From Clostridium sp. JN-9 (GTDB taxonomy: Bacteria; Bacillota; Clostridia; Clostridiales; Clostridiaceae): DNA of 64,000 bases. The stretch covers positions 1,612,001 through 1,676,000 of the forward strand of contig NZ_CP035280.1 in NCBI RefSeq assembly GCF_004103695.1. Reading direction: 5' to 3'. A program made the position numbers and the translations under genes. Below the pieces are notes generated by a model. It did not search any database, was not told the DNA's origin, and saw only the letters and a program-made list of their open reading frames with translations. Positions within the stretch are counted from its first letter, which is position 1. Every line of letters begins with the position of its first letter. This document shows, piece after piece, positions 17,124-25,428 of the stretch.

Positions 17124-17966
17124 ATGGCAATAAACTGGTTTCCAGGGCATATGGCTAAAACTAGAAGAGAAATAAAAGAAAATTTAAAATTAGTAGATGC
17201 AGTAATTGAAATTAGAGATGCAAGAATACCAAGATCCAGCAGTAATCCTGATGTTGATGATATATGTGGAAATAAGCCAAGATTGATCCTGCTAAATAAA
17301 AGTGATTTAAGTGAAGCAAAGATTACAAATCAATGGATAAAATCCTTGTCAAGTGAAAATGTGAAGGCTATTTCAGTAAACAGTATTTCTGGAGATGGAC
17401 TAAAAAATATAAAACCAGCTTTAAATGAAATGCTTAAGGAAAAACATGATAGAAAAAAGCAAAAGGGTATAGTGAACATAATTGATAGAGTCATGGTAGT
17501 TGGTATACCTAATGTAGGAAAATCTTCTTTTATAAATAAAATGGCTAGAAATTCTATAGCAAAGATAGGAGATAAACCTGGAGTTACAAAGTCAAAACAA
17601 TGGATAAAGACAAAAATAGGTATTGAATTAATGGATACTCCGGGAATTTTATGGCCTAGATTAGATAGTGAAGAAGTACAGTATAATCTTGCATTTACAG
17701 GTGCTATAAAAGATGAAATTATGGATATAGAAACACTTGCATTAAAATTAGTGGAAAGGCTTCAGAATGCATACCCGGAAAGACTTATGGAAAGGTATAA
17801 AATTCAGGCGTTAAGTGAAGATTCCTTAGAAAATTTAAATAATATTGCAAGAAAGAGGGGCAATGTAATCTCTGGCGGCGAAATAGATTATAATAGAGTT
17901 GCTGTTATGTTATTAGATGAGTTTAGGGGCGGTAAGCTTGGGAAGATCACCCTGGAGAGGCCATAA
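17124..17966 (+). CDS. rbgA: Ribosome biogenesis GTPase RbgA (YlqF)
   Basis: RbgA, 280 residues, a GTPase needed for late 50S assembly. Its GTPase motifs are circularly permuted: the G4 motif NKSD (58-61) comes before the P-loop GIPNVGKSS (127-135) and then DTPGILWP (G3). The start MAINWFPGHMAK is the family signature. AAGGTGTTG lies before the ATG. It is followed by rnhB only 8 bases later and is likely co-transcribed with lepB and rnhB. Confidence 0.97.
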   Translation: MAINWFPGHMAKTRREIKENLKLVDAVIEIRDARIPRSSSNPDVDDICGNKPRLILLNKSDLSEAKITNQWIKSLSSENVKAISVNSISGDGLKNIKPALNEMLKEKHDRKKQKGIVNIIDRVMVVGIPNVGKSSFINKMARNSIAKIGDKPGVTKSKQWIKTKIGIELMDTPGILWPRLDSEEVQYNLAFTGAIKDEIMDIETLALKLVERLQNAYPERLMERYKIQALSEDSLENLNNIARKRGNVISGGEIDYNRVAVMLLDEFRGGKLGKITLERP

Positions 17967-17974
17967 GTAATGCT

Positions 17975-18811
17975 ATGAGAAATGATATTATTATAAAAAT
18001 TAAAGAAGCTTCCTCATTAAAAGAATATTCCGTAAAGGAAATTAAAGAAAATGTAAATGAGTATTTGTTTTCTTGTGATTTAAATGAAATAGATACTAAA
18101 GAATTTGTATTTGCTTTATTAAATGATAATAGAAAAAGCATTAACATGTTAGGCAAAAAAGTAGAAAAGTATATTGAAAACAGAAATGCAGAAGTAAAGA
18201 GAGTACGTAAAATGTACAATTTTGACAGACAGTTTGGTGAAGATATTTATATCTCCGGAGCAGATGAAGTAGGAAGAGGCCCCCTTGCAGGACCAATTTG
18301 TGCAGCCTCTGTAATATTGAAATTAGATTCTCACCAAGACAAAGATATGATACTTGGAATAAATGATTCCAAGAAACTATCTCCTAAACAAAGAGAAGAA
18401 CTGTCTATTAAAATTAAAGAAAGGTCAATATGCTATAATATAACTGTTATTCAGCATGATATGATAGATTTAAAAGGAATTTCCTGGTGCAATAATGAAG
18501 TGCTAAAGAAAGCAGTTTTAAATGGTGAGCTTTTGCCACAGCTTGCTCTTTCAGATGGTTTTGCAATAAAAAGCTTATCCATTGACAATAAGTTTTTCAT
18601 TAAAGGTGATTCAAAAAGTGCAAGTATTGCATGTGCATCAATTATAGCAAAAGTTTATAGAGATAAAATAATGGCTGAGTATTCAAAAATATATCCTGAA
18701 TATGGATTTGACAGAAATTCCGGCTATGGTACAAAGGAACATATTGAAGCAATAAAAAAATACGGACCTTGTAAAATACATAGAAGAAGTTTTATTACTA
18801 AAATTTTATAG
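17975..18811 (+). CDS. rnhB: Ribonuclease HII
   Basis: RNase HII, 278 residues, cuts RNA in RNA-DNA hybrids, including single ribonucleotides in DNA. The catalytic Asp-Glu pair is at 97-98 (SGADEVGRGPLAGP); INDSKKLSPKQRE and the FIKGDSKSASIACASIIAK block with the third acid follow, and HRRSF ends the core. The first 90 residues are an extension common in Firmicute RnhB but poorly conserved. Its ribosome site (GGAGAGG at 17954-17960) is inside the end of rbgA. It ends one base before the convergent yraN. Confidence 0.96.
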   Translation: MRNDIIIKIKEASSLKEYSVKEIKENVNEYLFSCDLNEIDTKEFVFALLNDNRKSINMLGKKVEKYIENRNAEVKRVRKMYNFDRQFGEDIYISGADEVGRGPLAGPICAASVILKLDSHQDKDMILGINDSKKLSPKQREELSIKIKERSICYNITVIQHDMIDLKGISWCNNEVLKKAVLNGELLPQLALSDGFAIKSLSIDNKFFIKGDSKSASIACASIIAKVYRDKIMAEYSKIYPEYGFDRNSGYGTKEHIEAIKKYGPCKIHRRSFITKIL

Positions 18812-18812
18812 A

Positions 18813-19181
18813 CTATAAAGGAAAAGCATTTTTTATTAAGTTTACTGAACAATTATTATTGGAATCATTTAGAACTATTTCAATCACATCGAACCTAAAA
18901 TAACTATTATATAGCTTTTTTATAATCATATAATATTCTGCAGTATGATAAATTTTGTACTGCTTTTTTTGTGTTATTGATTCGCACGGATGTCCATATT
19001 TATTTCCATATCTGGTTTTCACTTCGATAAATACTATATAATTATTATCTTTTGCAATTATATCTATTTCTCCAGTTTTGCATCTAAAGTTTTTTTCAAT
19101 TATTGTATATCCTTTGCTAATTAAATATTCTGTGGCAGTACTTTCACCAAAATCACCTATATCTTTATTGTAATAATGCAT
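18813..19181 (-). CDS. yraN: YraN/UPF0102 nuclease-like protein
   Basis: A UPF0102 (YraN) protein, 122 residues, resembling Holliday-junction-resolvase-type nucleases. Visible motifs: GDFGESTATEYLISKGY, then KTGEIDIIAKD and FIEVKTRYG, giving the E-x-D...E-V-K pattern of the PD-(D/E)XK fold. Its role in cells is not established, though it lies near comM and dprA in many genomes. Here it is on the reverse strand with a good AGGAGG-type site (19185-19191 read in reverse), converging with rnhB at a 1-base gap with no terminator between them. Confidence 0.92.
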   Translation of the reverse strand: MHYYNKDIGDFGESTATEYLISKGYTIIEKNFRCKTGEIDIIAKDNNYIVFIEVKTRYGNKYGHPCESITQKKQYKIYHTAEYYMIIKKLYNSYFRFDVIEIVLNDSNNNCSVNLIKNAFPL

Positions 19182-19298
19182 AGTAACCTCCTAAAATAAT
19201 TTATTACAGATTATGTCCAAAATAAATATAAATACACTAATTATAATAAAGAATTAAACAAGAAATAATTGTCAATAATTATAAGGAGGTGAATATAT

Positions 19299-20819
19299 AT
19301 GGATTTTGTAATAAATACAGCTTCCTACTATGGTATAAAAGGCAATATCATATCTGTAGAGGTTGATATTTCCCGCGGACTGCCATGCTATAGTATTGTT
19401 GGTCTAGCTAATACATCTGTTAAGGAATCTAAGGAAAGGGTAAGATCTGCAATTATAAATAGCGGTTATGAATTCCCAGTGGCAAGAATTGTAGTTAATC
19501 TATCGCCGGGTGATATAAGAAAGGATGGGGCATTATTTGATTTACCTATAGCACTTGCTATATTATGTGCAACAAAACAAATTGAATTTCAGGATTCTAA
19601 TGAATTTTTAGTAATGGGTGAATTATCATTAACCGGTGAAATTAAAAGGGTACCTGGTGTCCTTCCTCTTATAATAGAGGGAATAAATAATAACCTTAAT
19701 AATTATATTATACCTTGTGATAATAAACTGGAAGGAACTATAGTAAATAAGGCAAATATTTATCCATTTGAAACACTAAATGAAGTAGTAAGTTTTATAA
19801 TGTATAGGGATCTGCTGCCATTTAAGGAAACCAAAACTTCTAAGGAAAATTATTTTAATATTGATTTCTCAGACATATATGGACAGCAAAGCTGTAAGAG
19901 ATCAATTGAAGTTGCTTGTGCCGGCGGACACAATATTATAATGTATGGGCCTCCTGGCAGCGGAAAATCTATGCTGGCCAGACGTGTTCCGACAATTCTG
20001 CCGAATCTGAGCTATGAAGAAGCTTTAGAGGTTACGAAAATATATAGTGTTTCAGGAAAATTATCCAAAGATCAGGGTTTATTATTAAATAGACCATTTA
20101 GAAATCCACATCACACTATATCTAAAATAGCTTTAGTTGGAGGAGGAAATAAGATTCTTCCAGGAGAAATAACCTTATCTCATAATGGAATATTGTTTTT
20201 AGATGAATTATTAGAATTTGACAGAAAAATACTGGAGTTATTAAGACAGCCATTAGAAGATAAAACAATAAACATAACAAGGAATACCGGCGTTGTAAGC
20301 TATCCATGTAATTTTATGTTTATTGGAGCTTTAAATCCATGTCCATGCGGAAACTTCGGCAGCAGTAAAAAGATTTGTACCTGCAGTGATTATGATAGAA
20401 AAAGATATATAAATAAATTATCTTCACCTTTTTTAGATAGAATAGATATATTTACCTGGGCAAATTCATTAAATTACAGCGATATTAAAAGTAATCATAA
20501 AGGTGAGAAATCAAAGGTAATAAGAAAAAGAGTTGAAATTGCAAGAAAAATTCAACAGGAAAGATTTAAACATGAAGGTATTTATACAAATTCACAAATG
20601 GATATAAATTTAATAAATAAATACTGTAAAACTGATTATAAAACTGAACAGCTCTTAGAAAAGGTATTTGAGAAATATGGCTTAAGCACTAGAGCTTACA
20701 GCAGGATATTAAAGGTGGCAAGAACAATTTCAGATTTAGAAAACTCTGAGGATATAAAACAGAGTCATGTTATGGAAGCACTTGAATATAGAAGGTTTTT
20801 GGATAATCAGATTGTTTAA
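19299..20819 (+). CDS. comM: ComM/YifB Mg-chelatase-like AAA+ ATPase
   Basis: A YifB/ComM family AAA+ protein, 506 residues. In Haemophilus and Vibrio ComM is a helicase that drives branch migration during natural transformation. The N-terminal Lon-type fold (CYSIVGLANTSVKESKERVR), the Walker A GPPGSGKSMLARR at about 214-226, the Walker B region ILFLDELLEFD, the ALNPCPCGNFG block with a CxC pattern, and the C-terminal Mg_chelatase_C lid are all intact. AAGGAGGTG precedes the ATG. It would normally adjoin dprA; mobile DNA now lies between them. Confidence 0.95.
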   Translation: MDFVINTASYYGIKGNIISVEVDISRGLPCYSIVGLANTSVKESKERVRSAIINSGYEFPVARIVVNLSPGDIRKDGALFDLPIALAILCATKQIEFQDSNEFLVMGELSLTGEIKRVPGVLPLIIEGINNNLNNYIIPCDNKLEGTIVNKANIYPFETLNEVVSFIMYRDLLPFKETKTSKENYFNIDFSDIYGQQSCKRSIEVACAGGHNIIMYGPPGSGKSMLARRVPTILPNLSYEEALEVTKIYSVSGKLSKDQGLLLNRPFRNPHHTISKIALVGGGNKILPGEITLSHNGILFLDELLEFDRKILELLRQPLEDKTINITRNTGVVSYPCNFMFIGALNPCPCGNFGSSKKICTCSDYDRKRYINKLSSPFLDRIDIFTWANSLNYSDIKSNHKGEKSKVIRKRVEIARKIQQERFKHEGIYTNSQMDINLINKYCKTDYKTEQLLEKVFEKYGLSTRAYSRILKVARTISDLENSEDIKQSHVMEALEYRRFLDNQIV

Positions 20820-20995
20820 TATAAAGGGGCTGTCGCATTAGCAGTTAAAACTGCTGATGCAAGGCTCATTTTTTATTGAAGGCTGAAACTAAAGATTAAA
20901 GATTAAAGAATAAAGAACAAATAATGTTGATTTTCTTACAGAAAATCTTAAAATTCAATTTGCTGAGTGAATCATGCGTTTTAAGAACCAAGGAT

Positions 20996-21052
20996 GGCTC
21001 TAATTACAGTTTAACTAATAGAGTTAAAAAAGGATTTGAAAAATCCAGAGCC
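20996..21052. other. Three-way-junction-like structured segment
   Basis: A closing stem GGCTCT (20996-21001) / AGAGCC (21047-21052) encloses two perfect hairpins: TTTAACT (21010-21016)/AGTTAAA (21022-21028) and GGATTT (21032-21037)/AAATCC (21041-21046). It lies in the non-coding left part of the MITE-like element. The fold would form in either strand; whether it is transcribed is unknown. Confidence 0.55.
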
Positions 21053-21115
21053 GATAGGCTGCCCCTTAAAACCCAAAGATTAAAGTCTGTTCTTTAATCT
21101 TTCCTGCTTTAGATA

Positions 21116-22179
21116 TATGGCTCTTTTATTAAATAGTGTTGATAAAGTAACAAGTTCATGTTAGGGACAGGCTAATTAAAACATATTTTAGCATTTCTCA
21201 TATTTGTATATGTATTTTCAATATTAATTTTACTTCTTGCTTCTATAAATTTATTTATTGTAGATGAAATATTATTAGAATTAGAACTCTTTAAGAATTT
21301 GAATAAGCTTAAATAATTATTTAAATATTTCGTTGCTACTCCTCTAAAACGGTATATCCATTCCATGCAGTCACATCTATATTTTACTGCTTCAGAGCTA
21401 TTATCAAGGAATTTATTAATCTCCCTTATTTTCTTTCTTTTAAAGAACATGGCAAAAAAGCTTTTCGGTCTTGAGATTACATGTTTATTTTTATTTAATA
21501 ATTTTCCAATATGATTTTCCATATCCATTGCATTCATACGTCCCATTCCCACTGCTCTGGAATAAATATTTTTATGTGAATCCAGTGCTGTAATAACGCA
21601 GACTTTATTATTGCTGATATTAATGTAACTTACGCTTTGATCATGAACTCTCTTTTCATTATGTTCAATGCCTTTCTGTCCCTTCCGGGAGAATTTTAAG
21701 AAGAAATTATAAAGTTCAAACTTTCCCTGCATTTTATTTTGTTTAACCATTTTCAAGGCAGAAAGCAGCTTGTGCCTCCAGTAAAATAGTGTTACATAAG
21801 AAACGCCAATTTCTCTAGCTGCCGCCTTAAGGGATAAGCCTTCCAAAGTACACCTAATAAATGATTCCCACTTTTCAGGGAAGTGAGTCCTAGCAATTGG
21901 CGTGTTTGTAAAGTCATTAAATGTTCTTCTACAGCTTTTGCATATATATCTTTGTTTACCATTGTATTTTCCGTATAGCACTGTATGGGTGCAGCCACAG
22001 TATGGGCATTTTCTTTCAGAATCATGTCTTAATGAAGCAAAATAAGATAATATATTTATATCAGTACATTTTTTATTCTCCATGGTAATCCAATCCTTTC
22101 AGTAATATGTAGGTATCTTAATTATTACCATTAAAGGATTGTCCTATTCACATCAACATTATTATTTAAAAGAGCCATA
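21116..22179 (-). mobile_element. IS1595-like insertion element
   Basis: Imperfect inverted ends of about 28 bp: TATGGCTCTTTT is identical at 21116-21127 and (complement) 22168-22179, then both continue to a shared TGTTGAT. The element is 1064 bp with one reverse-strand gene. It sits inside the 17-bp-ended element, so it inserted later. The 8-bp duplication expected for this family was not seen at the borders. Confidence 0.75.
21172..22083 (-). CDS. IS1595-type transposase, catalytic residues doubtful
   Basis: A 303-residue protein with an N-terminal zinc ribbon (CPYCGC ... YICKSCRRTF at about 23-46), a helix-turn-helix (LSLKAAAREIGVSYVTLFYW), and a C-terminal block (MEWIYRFRGVATKYLNNYL) typical of the ISXO2-like IS1595 transposases. 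The usual first acid motif (V-E-x-D-E-t-Y) reads KFELYNFF, and the usual second motif near the middle (cSD-type) reads HVISRPKSFF, so two catalytic acids are not visible. The frame is uninterrupted. It may be inactive or a divergent subgroup; this is judged from memory of the family. AAGGATTGG upstream is the ribosome site. Confidence 0.75.
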   Translation of the reverse strand: MENKKCTDINILSYFASLRHDSERKCPYCGCTHTVLYGKYNGKQRYICKSCRRTFNDFTNTPIARTHFPEKWESFIRCTLEGLSLKAAAREIGVSYVTLFYWRHKLLSALKMVKQNKMQGKFELYNFFLKFSRKGQKGIEHNEKRVHDQSVSYINISNNKVCVITALDSHKNIYSRAVGMGRMNAMDMENHIGKLLNKNKHVISRPKSFFAMFFKRKKIREINKFLDNSSEAVKYRCDCMEWIYRFRGVATKYLNNYLSLFKFLKSSNSNNISSTINKFIEARSKINIENTYTNMRNAKICFN

Positions 22180-22254
22180 GGTGTCTATAGAAAGTAAATA
22201 TATAAACACCACAATATATTGCATGTAAATTCATTAGTGCGACAGCCCCTTTAT

Positions 22255-22440
22255 TATTATATTTTATTAATCAAGTTTACATAATAAAAATTATGAGTAA
22301 TGCAAAAAAAGTAAACTAAATTATTTGTATAAATTTCTTATATATGACAAAAATCTAATTATAATAATTAAAGCAATTTGGTAATATGTCAAGAACAAAA
22401 TAAAAAGAAAATGAAATGATTCTTCAAAAAAAGGGTAACC
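22255..22440. other. A+T-rich spacer, no gene seen
   Basis: Between the MITE-like element and the IS110 element. Extremely A+T-rich, no open frame with a ribosome site, no clear repeat apart from a near-palindrome AGGGTAACCCT at 22432-22442. Confidence 0.6.
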
Positions 22441-22490
22441 CTAATAAACATACAGTCAAATCAGAATGTATGTTCGTGTGTCTTATATAA

Positions 22491-23765
22491 TTAATCTACT
22501 CTATTTGAAGAGTAGAGTTGATTTTTAGCCAGCAATCCAAAAATCAAACGGATTAATTTACGAGAAGTTAGCGCGAGTGCTCGTTTATGCTGATGTGTAG
22601 TCACTTCAGCAAATTTCTTCTGGTAGAAAGCTTGATATTCAGGAACGTGTCTTATGACACTACCAGCGGCTTCTATCAGATAATAACGTAAATAACGGTT
22701 ACCTGCTTTGTTCATTGGCGTATTTTCAGCCTTGAAATCACCAGATTGATTTTCTTTCCATACGATGCCAGCATATTTAGCAATAGCATCATTATTAGGG
22801 AATGCATGCACACTGCCTAATTCGGCAAGAATACCACTGGAATAAACAGGGCCAAAACCAGGGATTGACATGAGAATTTGATATTCCACAGGATTCATTC
22901 CCATAACCGCTTTCTCAATGGCTTTATTAATAGTACTCAGTTCTTTTTCAAAAGCCTGAATACAGTTAAAAGAGCATGCAATTGAAATCGTTAATGGCTC
23001 ATACAAGCATTTATCAAGGCGATATGAATTACGAGCAGCTTGTTGAAGAATTTTAGCAGTCATCTGTGGATCAGAAATTCTCTTTCGACTCTTTGTATTG
23101 ATGAATTCAACAAGTTCTTCTATGGAAGCATTTGCAATGTCTTCAGAAGATAAAAAATCCGTCAGGATAGAGGAAGCAGTGGCACCATATTTATTAGAAA
23201 AAGGATGTTCTTCACCATCTAACAAAGCAAATTCGCTAAACTTGAGAAATACATTTGATAGCATATATGTCTTCTCCCTGGTTAAGCATTCAACTATATG
23301 AAGCCTGTGTCTTGTAAGCCTTTGTAGGGCAAGGTATTGAGAACCACGCCAAGGCTCAGTATGAATCCTGCCGACTCTTGCAAAATCAGCAATAACAAAA
23401 GAGTCAATGCCATCATTTTTGTTAAGAGCATTAAAGGAATCTTTGTAGTTAGCAACTTCCTTAGGATTCAAACAGTAGACGTAGGGTTTATATGGCACAA
23501 ATTTTTCACTTGCAGATAAAAAATTAGCTATATGCACGCCATAAAATGAAGTAGACTCAAGACCAATAATAGTAACCTTAAATATATTATTTTCTAGTAT
23601 CTTGACGAGCATGGATTCTAGTTGTTCTGCACCAGATTGTGTATTAGGAACAGGTTTCATTTTAATAAAAAATTCCTGTTCAAAGTTAATTGCAGAGACA
23701 ACATTTTGTCTCGCACCAATATCGATACCAACAAATAGAGTTGATAAGTAATCTACTTTCTTCAT
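22491..23765 (-). CDS. IS110-family DEDD recombinase
   Basis: IS110 transposase/recombinase, 424 residues. The RuvC-like N-terminal domain shows the DEDD acids: Asp in FVGIDIGARQN, Glu in IIGLESTSFYG, and two Asp in NDGIDSFVIADFAR. The C-terminal Transposase_20 domain shows MSIPGFGPVYSSGILAELG and NKAGNRYLRYYLIEAAGS, with the serine expected to be catalytic. ATG at 23765 (reverse) is chosen because AAAGGTGGTGATTTC lies directly upstream; the frame is open further but without a site. In IS621 such enzymes use a bridge RNA to choose donor and target. Uninterrupted, so possibly active. Confidence 0.95.
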   Translation of the reverse strand: MKKVDYLSTLFVGIDIGARQNVVSAINFEQEFFIKMKPVPNTQSGAEQLESMLVKILENNIFKVTIIGLESTSFYGVHIANFLSASEKFVPYKPYVYCLNPKEVANYKDSFNALNKNDGIDSFVIADFARVGRIHTEPWRGSQYLALQRLTRHRLHIVECLTREKTYMLSNVFLKFSEFALLDGEEHPFSNKYGATASSILTDFLSSEDIANASIEELVEFINTKSRKRISDPQMTAKILQQAARNSYRLDKCLYEPLTISIACSFNCIQAFEKELSTINKAIEKAVMGMNPVEYQILMSIPGFGPVYSSGILAELGSVHAFPNNDAIAKYAGIVWKENQSGDFKAENTPMNKAGNRYLRYYLIEAAGSVIRHVPEYQAFYQKKFAEVTTHQHKRALALTSRKLIRLIFGLLAKNQLYSSNRVD

Positions 23766-23819
23766 GAAATCACCACCTTTCGAAAGTAATGAGGAAATTA
23801 GAAAAGGAATTATCCTAAT

Positions 23820-24020
23820 CCAGAGTACTGACTGCAACCTCGCGTAATCAGCATTCAACCAAGCGAAATACCTTGCTGGTGGCTACGAATGGAGATGCAA
23901 CATTCGTGTAAGCAGAATTTGATACTCTGGTCAGGCTGCAAGCTTTCTAGGCAATAACAATATGTTTTGCAGGAGAATACAGCAGTAACCTTCGCTAAAG
24001 TCCGTTAGGACTATTTTAGC
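23820..24020 (-). ncRNA. Candidate IS110 bridge RNA
   Basis: Non-coding DNA upstream of the recombinase, visibly richer in G+C than its surroundings and full of paired segments: a hairpin at 23994-24020 (AGTCC/GGACT plus GCTAA/TTAGC), a hairpin ACGAATG (23885-23891)/CATTCGT (23901-23907) with a 9-base loop, and a long-range stem CCAGAGTA (23820-23827)/TACTCTGG (23923-23930). Read on the reverse strand, a 5' stem-loop followed by two looped domains is the plan of known bridge RNAs. The limits are estimates. Confidence 0.55.
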
Positions 24021-24155
24021 ATTAGGAAATTCCTTTATAAATAGTTAATGTAAGTTGTATAGATAGGAATGTAAAATAGATAGCAATAATGAATTGGGGG
24101 AATCCCCACAGAAAAACATAGATACTTTCTTATCTATACTAAAATATAAAAATAA

Positions 24156-24194
24156 ATAAGTTTATAGCAGTCATTTAACTGACTATAAACTTAT
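24156..24194 (+). promoter_or_regulatory. Hairpin just upstream of dprA
   Basis: Arms 24156-24173 and 24180-24194 pair over 15-17 positions with one bulged C (24168), loop TTTAAC. It ends 4 bases before the ribosome site CGAGGAGAAT. It may stop transcription from the IS110 element or control dprA; TATACT at 24135-24140 could be a -10 box. Confidence 0.5.
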
Positions 24195-24212
24195 TATACG
24201 AGGAGAATAAAA

Positions 24213-25298
24213 ATGAATTTTTATAATTACTGGATAGTAAATATGCCTATACCCAAAAGAACTAAAAATAAGCTAATGTCTGAGTTTAAAAATTCAGAAG
24301 ATATTTATTATGCATTAAAAAATGGATATTGTGACATTATAAATTATGAAGAAATAATTAATTTTTTTAAAAATGATTATAATGATAACATTAAAAGAAA
24401 AATTAATTATCTATCTGAGGATGGAGTTGATCTAACATTAATAAACAGCATTAACTATCCTAAAAGTTTACTTAATATTAAAAACCCACCCTTTGGTCTC
24501 TTTTATAAAGGCAATATAGAGAAGCTAAATGATAAATACAATGTTTCCATTGTTGGTGCAAGAAAATGCAGTTATTACGGCAGAAACGTTACAGAGTTAA
24601 TTTGTAAAGAACTTAGTATAAATAAAATCAATATTATAAGTGGATTGGCCAGAGGAATTGATTCAATAGCACATGAATCTGCCTTAAACAATGGAGGGTA
24701 TACCTGTGGAGTGTTAGGATGCGGTATTGATATGGTTTATCCTAAGGAAAATAAAAAAATATACGATATAATGAAAAGCAGAGGATGCATAATAAGTGAG
24801 TTTTTGCCAGGCACTGGGCCGCTTAAAGATAATTTCCCAATTAGAAACAGAATTATTAGCGGACTCAGCCAATTAGTGATTGTTATTGAGGCAGGTGAAA
24901 AAAGCGGCTCTTTAATAACAACAAGTTTTGCAAATGATCAGGGTAAATATGTAATGGCTGTTCCAGGATCAGTACTTTCAAATTGCAGTATGGGTACAAA
25001 TAGGTTAATACAAGATGGAGCAATAGTTTATACTGAAGTTAAAGATATATTTGACTGCATAAAATATACATATACAAATACATCTAATGCATCCTGCAAA
25101 AATAATGTTAATGACAAATTTACTTATCTTGAAAACAAAATATATAATGTAATTAATGATAATCCTATACATATTGATGATATTATTAAAATAACTAATA
25201 TTGACATTAATCGTTTATATGAGGTATTATTTGAATTGCAACTGAAAAAGCATATTACTTGTTTAGCAGGTAATTATTATGTTAAGCTATATAAGTAA
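24213..25298 (+). CDS. dprA: DNA processing protein DprA
   Basis: DprA/Smf, 361 residues, loads RecA on incoming single-stranded DNA during transformation. The Rossmann-like core shows SIVGARKCSYYG, NIISGLARGIDSIAHESAL, CGIDMVYPKEN, FPIRNRIISGLSQ and EAGEKSGSLIT. A winged-helix-like C-terminus (IHIDDIIKITNIDINRLYEVLFEL) follows. The N-terminus carries a degenerate helix-hairpin-helix-like part. GAGGAGAAT precedes the ATG. It is separated from comM by 3.4 kb of mobile DNA but is intact and followed by topA. Confidence 0.96.
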   Translation: MNFYNYWIVNMPIPKRTKNKLMSEFKNSEDIYYALKNGYCDIINYEEIINFFKNDYNDNIKRKINYLSEDGVDLTLINSINYPKSLLNIKNPPFGLFYKGNIEKLNDKYNVSIVGARKCSYYGRNVTELICKELSINKINIISGLARGIDSIAHESALNNGGYTCGVLGCGIDMVYPKENKKIYDIMKSRGCIISEFLPGTGPLKDNFPIRNRIISGLSQLVIVIEAGEKSGSLITTSFANDQGKYVMAVPGSVLSNCSMGTNRLIQDGAIVYTEVKDIFDCIKYTYTNTSNASCKNNVNDKFTYLENKIYNVINDNPIHIDDIIKITNIDINRLYEVLFELQLKKHITCLAGNYYVKLYK

Positions 25299-25428
25299 AA
25301 TTTTATATGTAGACAATACTATAAATGGTGTACAATGTATACTTAATGATTATGTGTATAAAGGTCTTAAATAGATACTTCAAATCAAGGGGGTGTAAAA
25401 CTCTGATTATATTTAATTAGAGGAAATA

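Larger units (their letters stand above)
20821..22254. mobile_element. MITE-like element, split by an IS1595-like element
   Basis: Perfect 17-bp inverted ends: 20821-20837 (ATAAAGGGGCTGTCGCA) and its complement at 22238-22254. Without the inner element it would be about 370 bp and has no coding sequence. The left part (20838-21115) is packed with small hairpins, including AAAGATTAAAG (21075-21085) with its complement (21092-21102) and a three-way junction at 20996-21052. The first hairpin, 20835-20860, follows comM and may serve as its terminator. No target duplication was recognised. Confidence 0.7.
22441..24130 (-). mobile_element. IS110-family element (approximate limits)
   Basis: One reverse-strand recombinase gene, a short non-coding stretch after it (22441-22490) and a long one before it (23766 to about 24130). 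IS110 elements lack ordinary terminal repeats, so the ends are estimates. The long upstream non-coding end marks the IS110 group rather than the IS1111 group. It lies between comM and dprA. Confidence 0.75.

Noticed and set aside
20889-20920. CRISPR-like repeat from AAAGATTA copies
   Set aside because: Short, directly adjacent units without spacers; simple sequence within a mobile element.
21792-22025. 77-residue reverse frame inside the IS1595-like transposase
   Set aside because: Overlaps the real gene in another frame; no independent signals.
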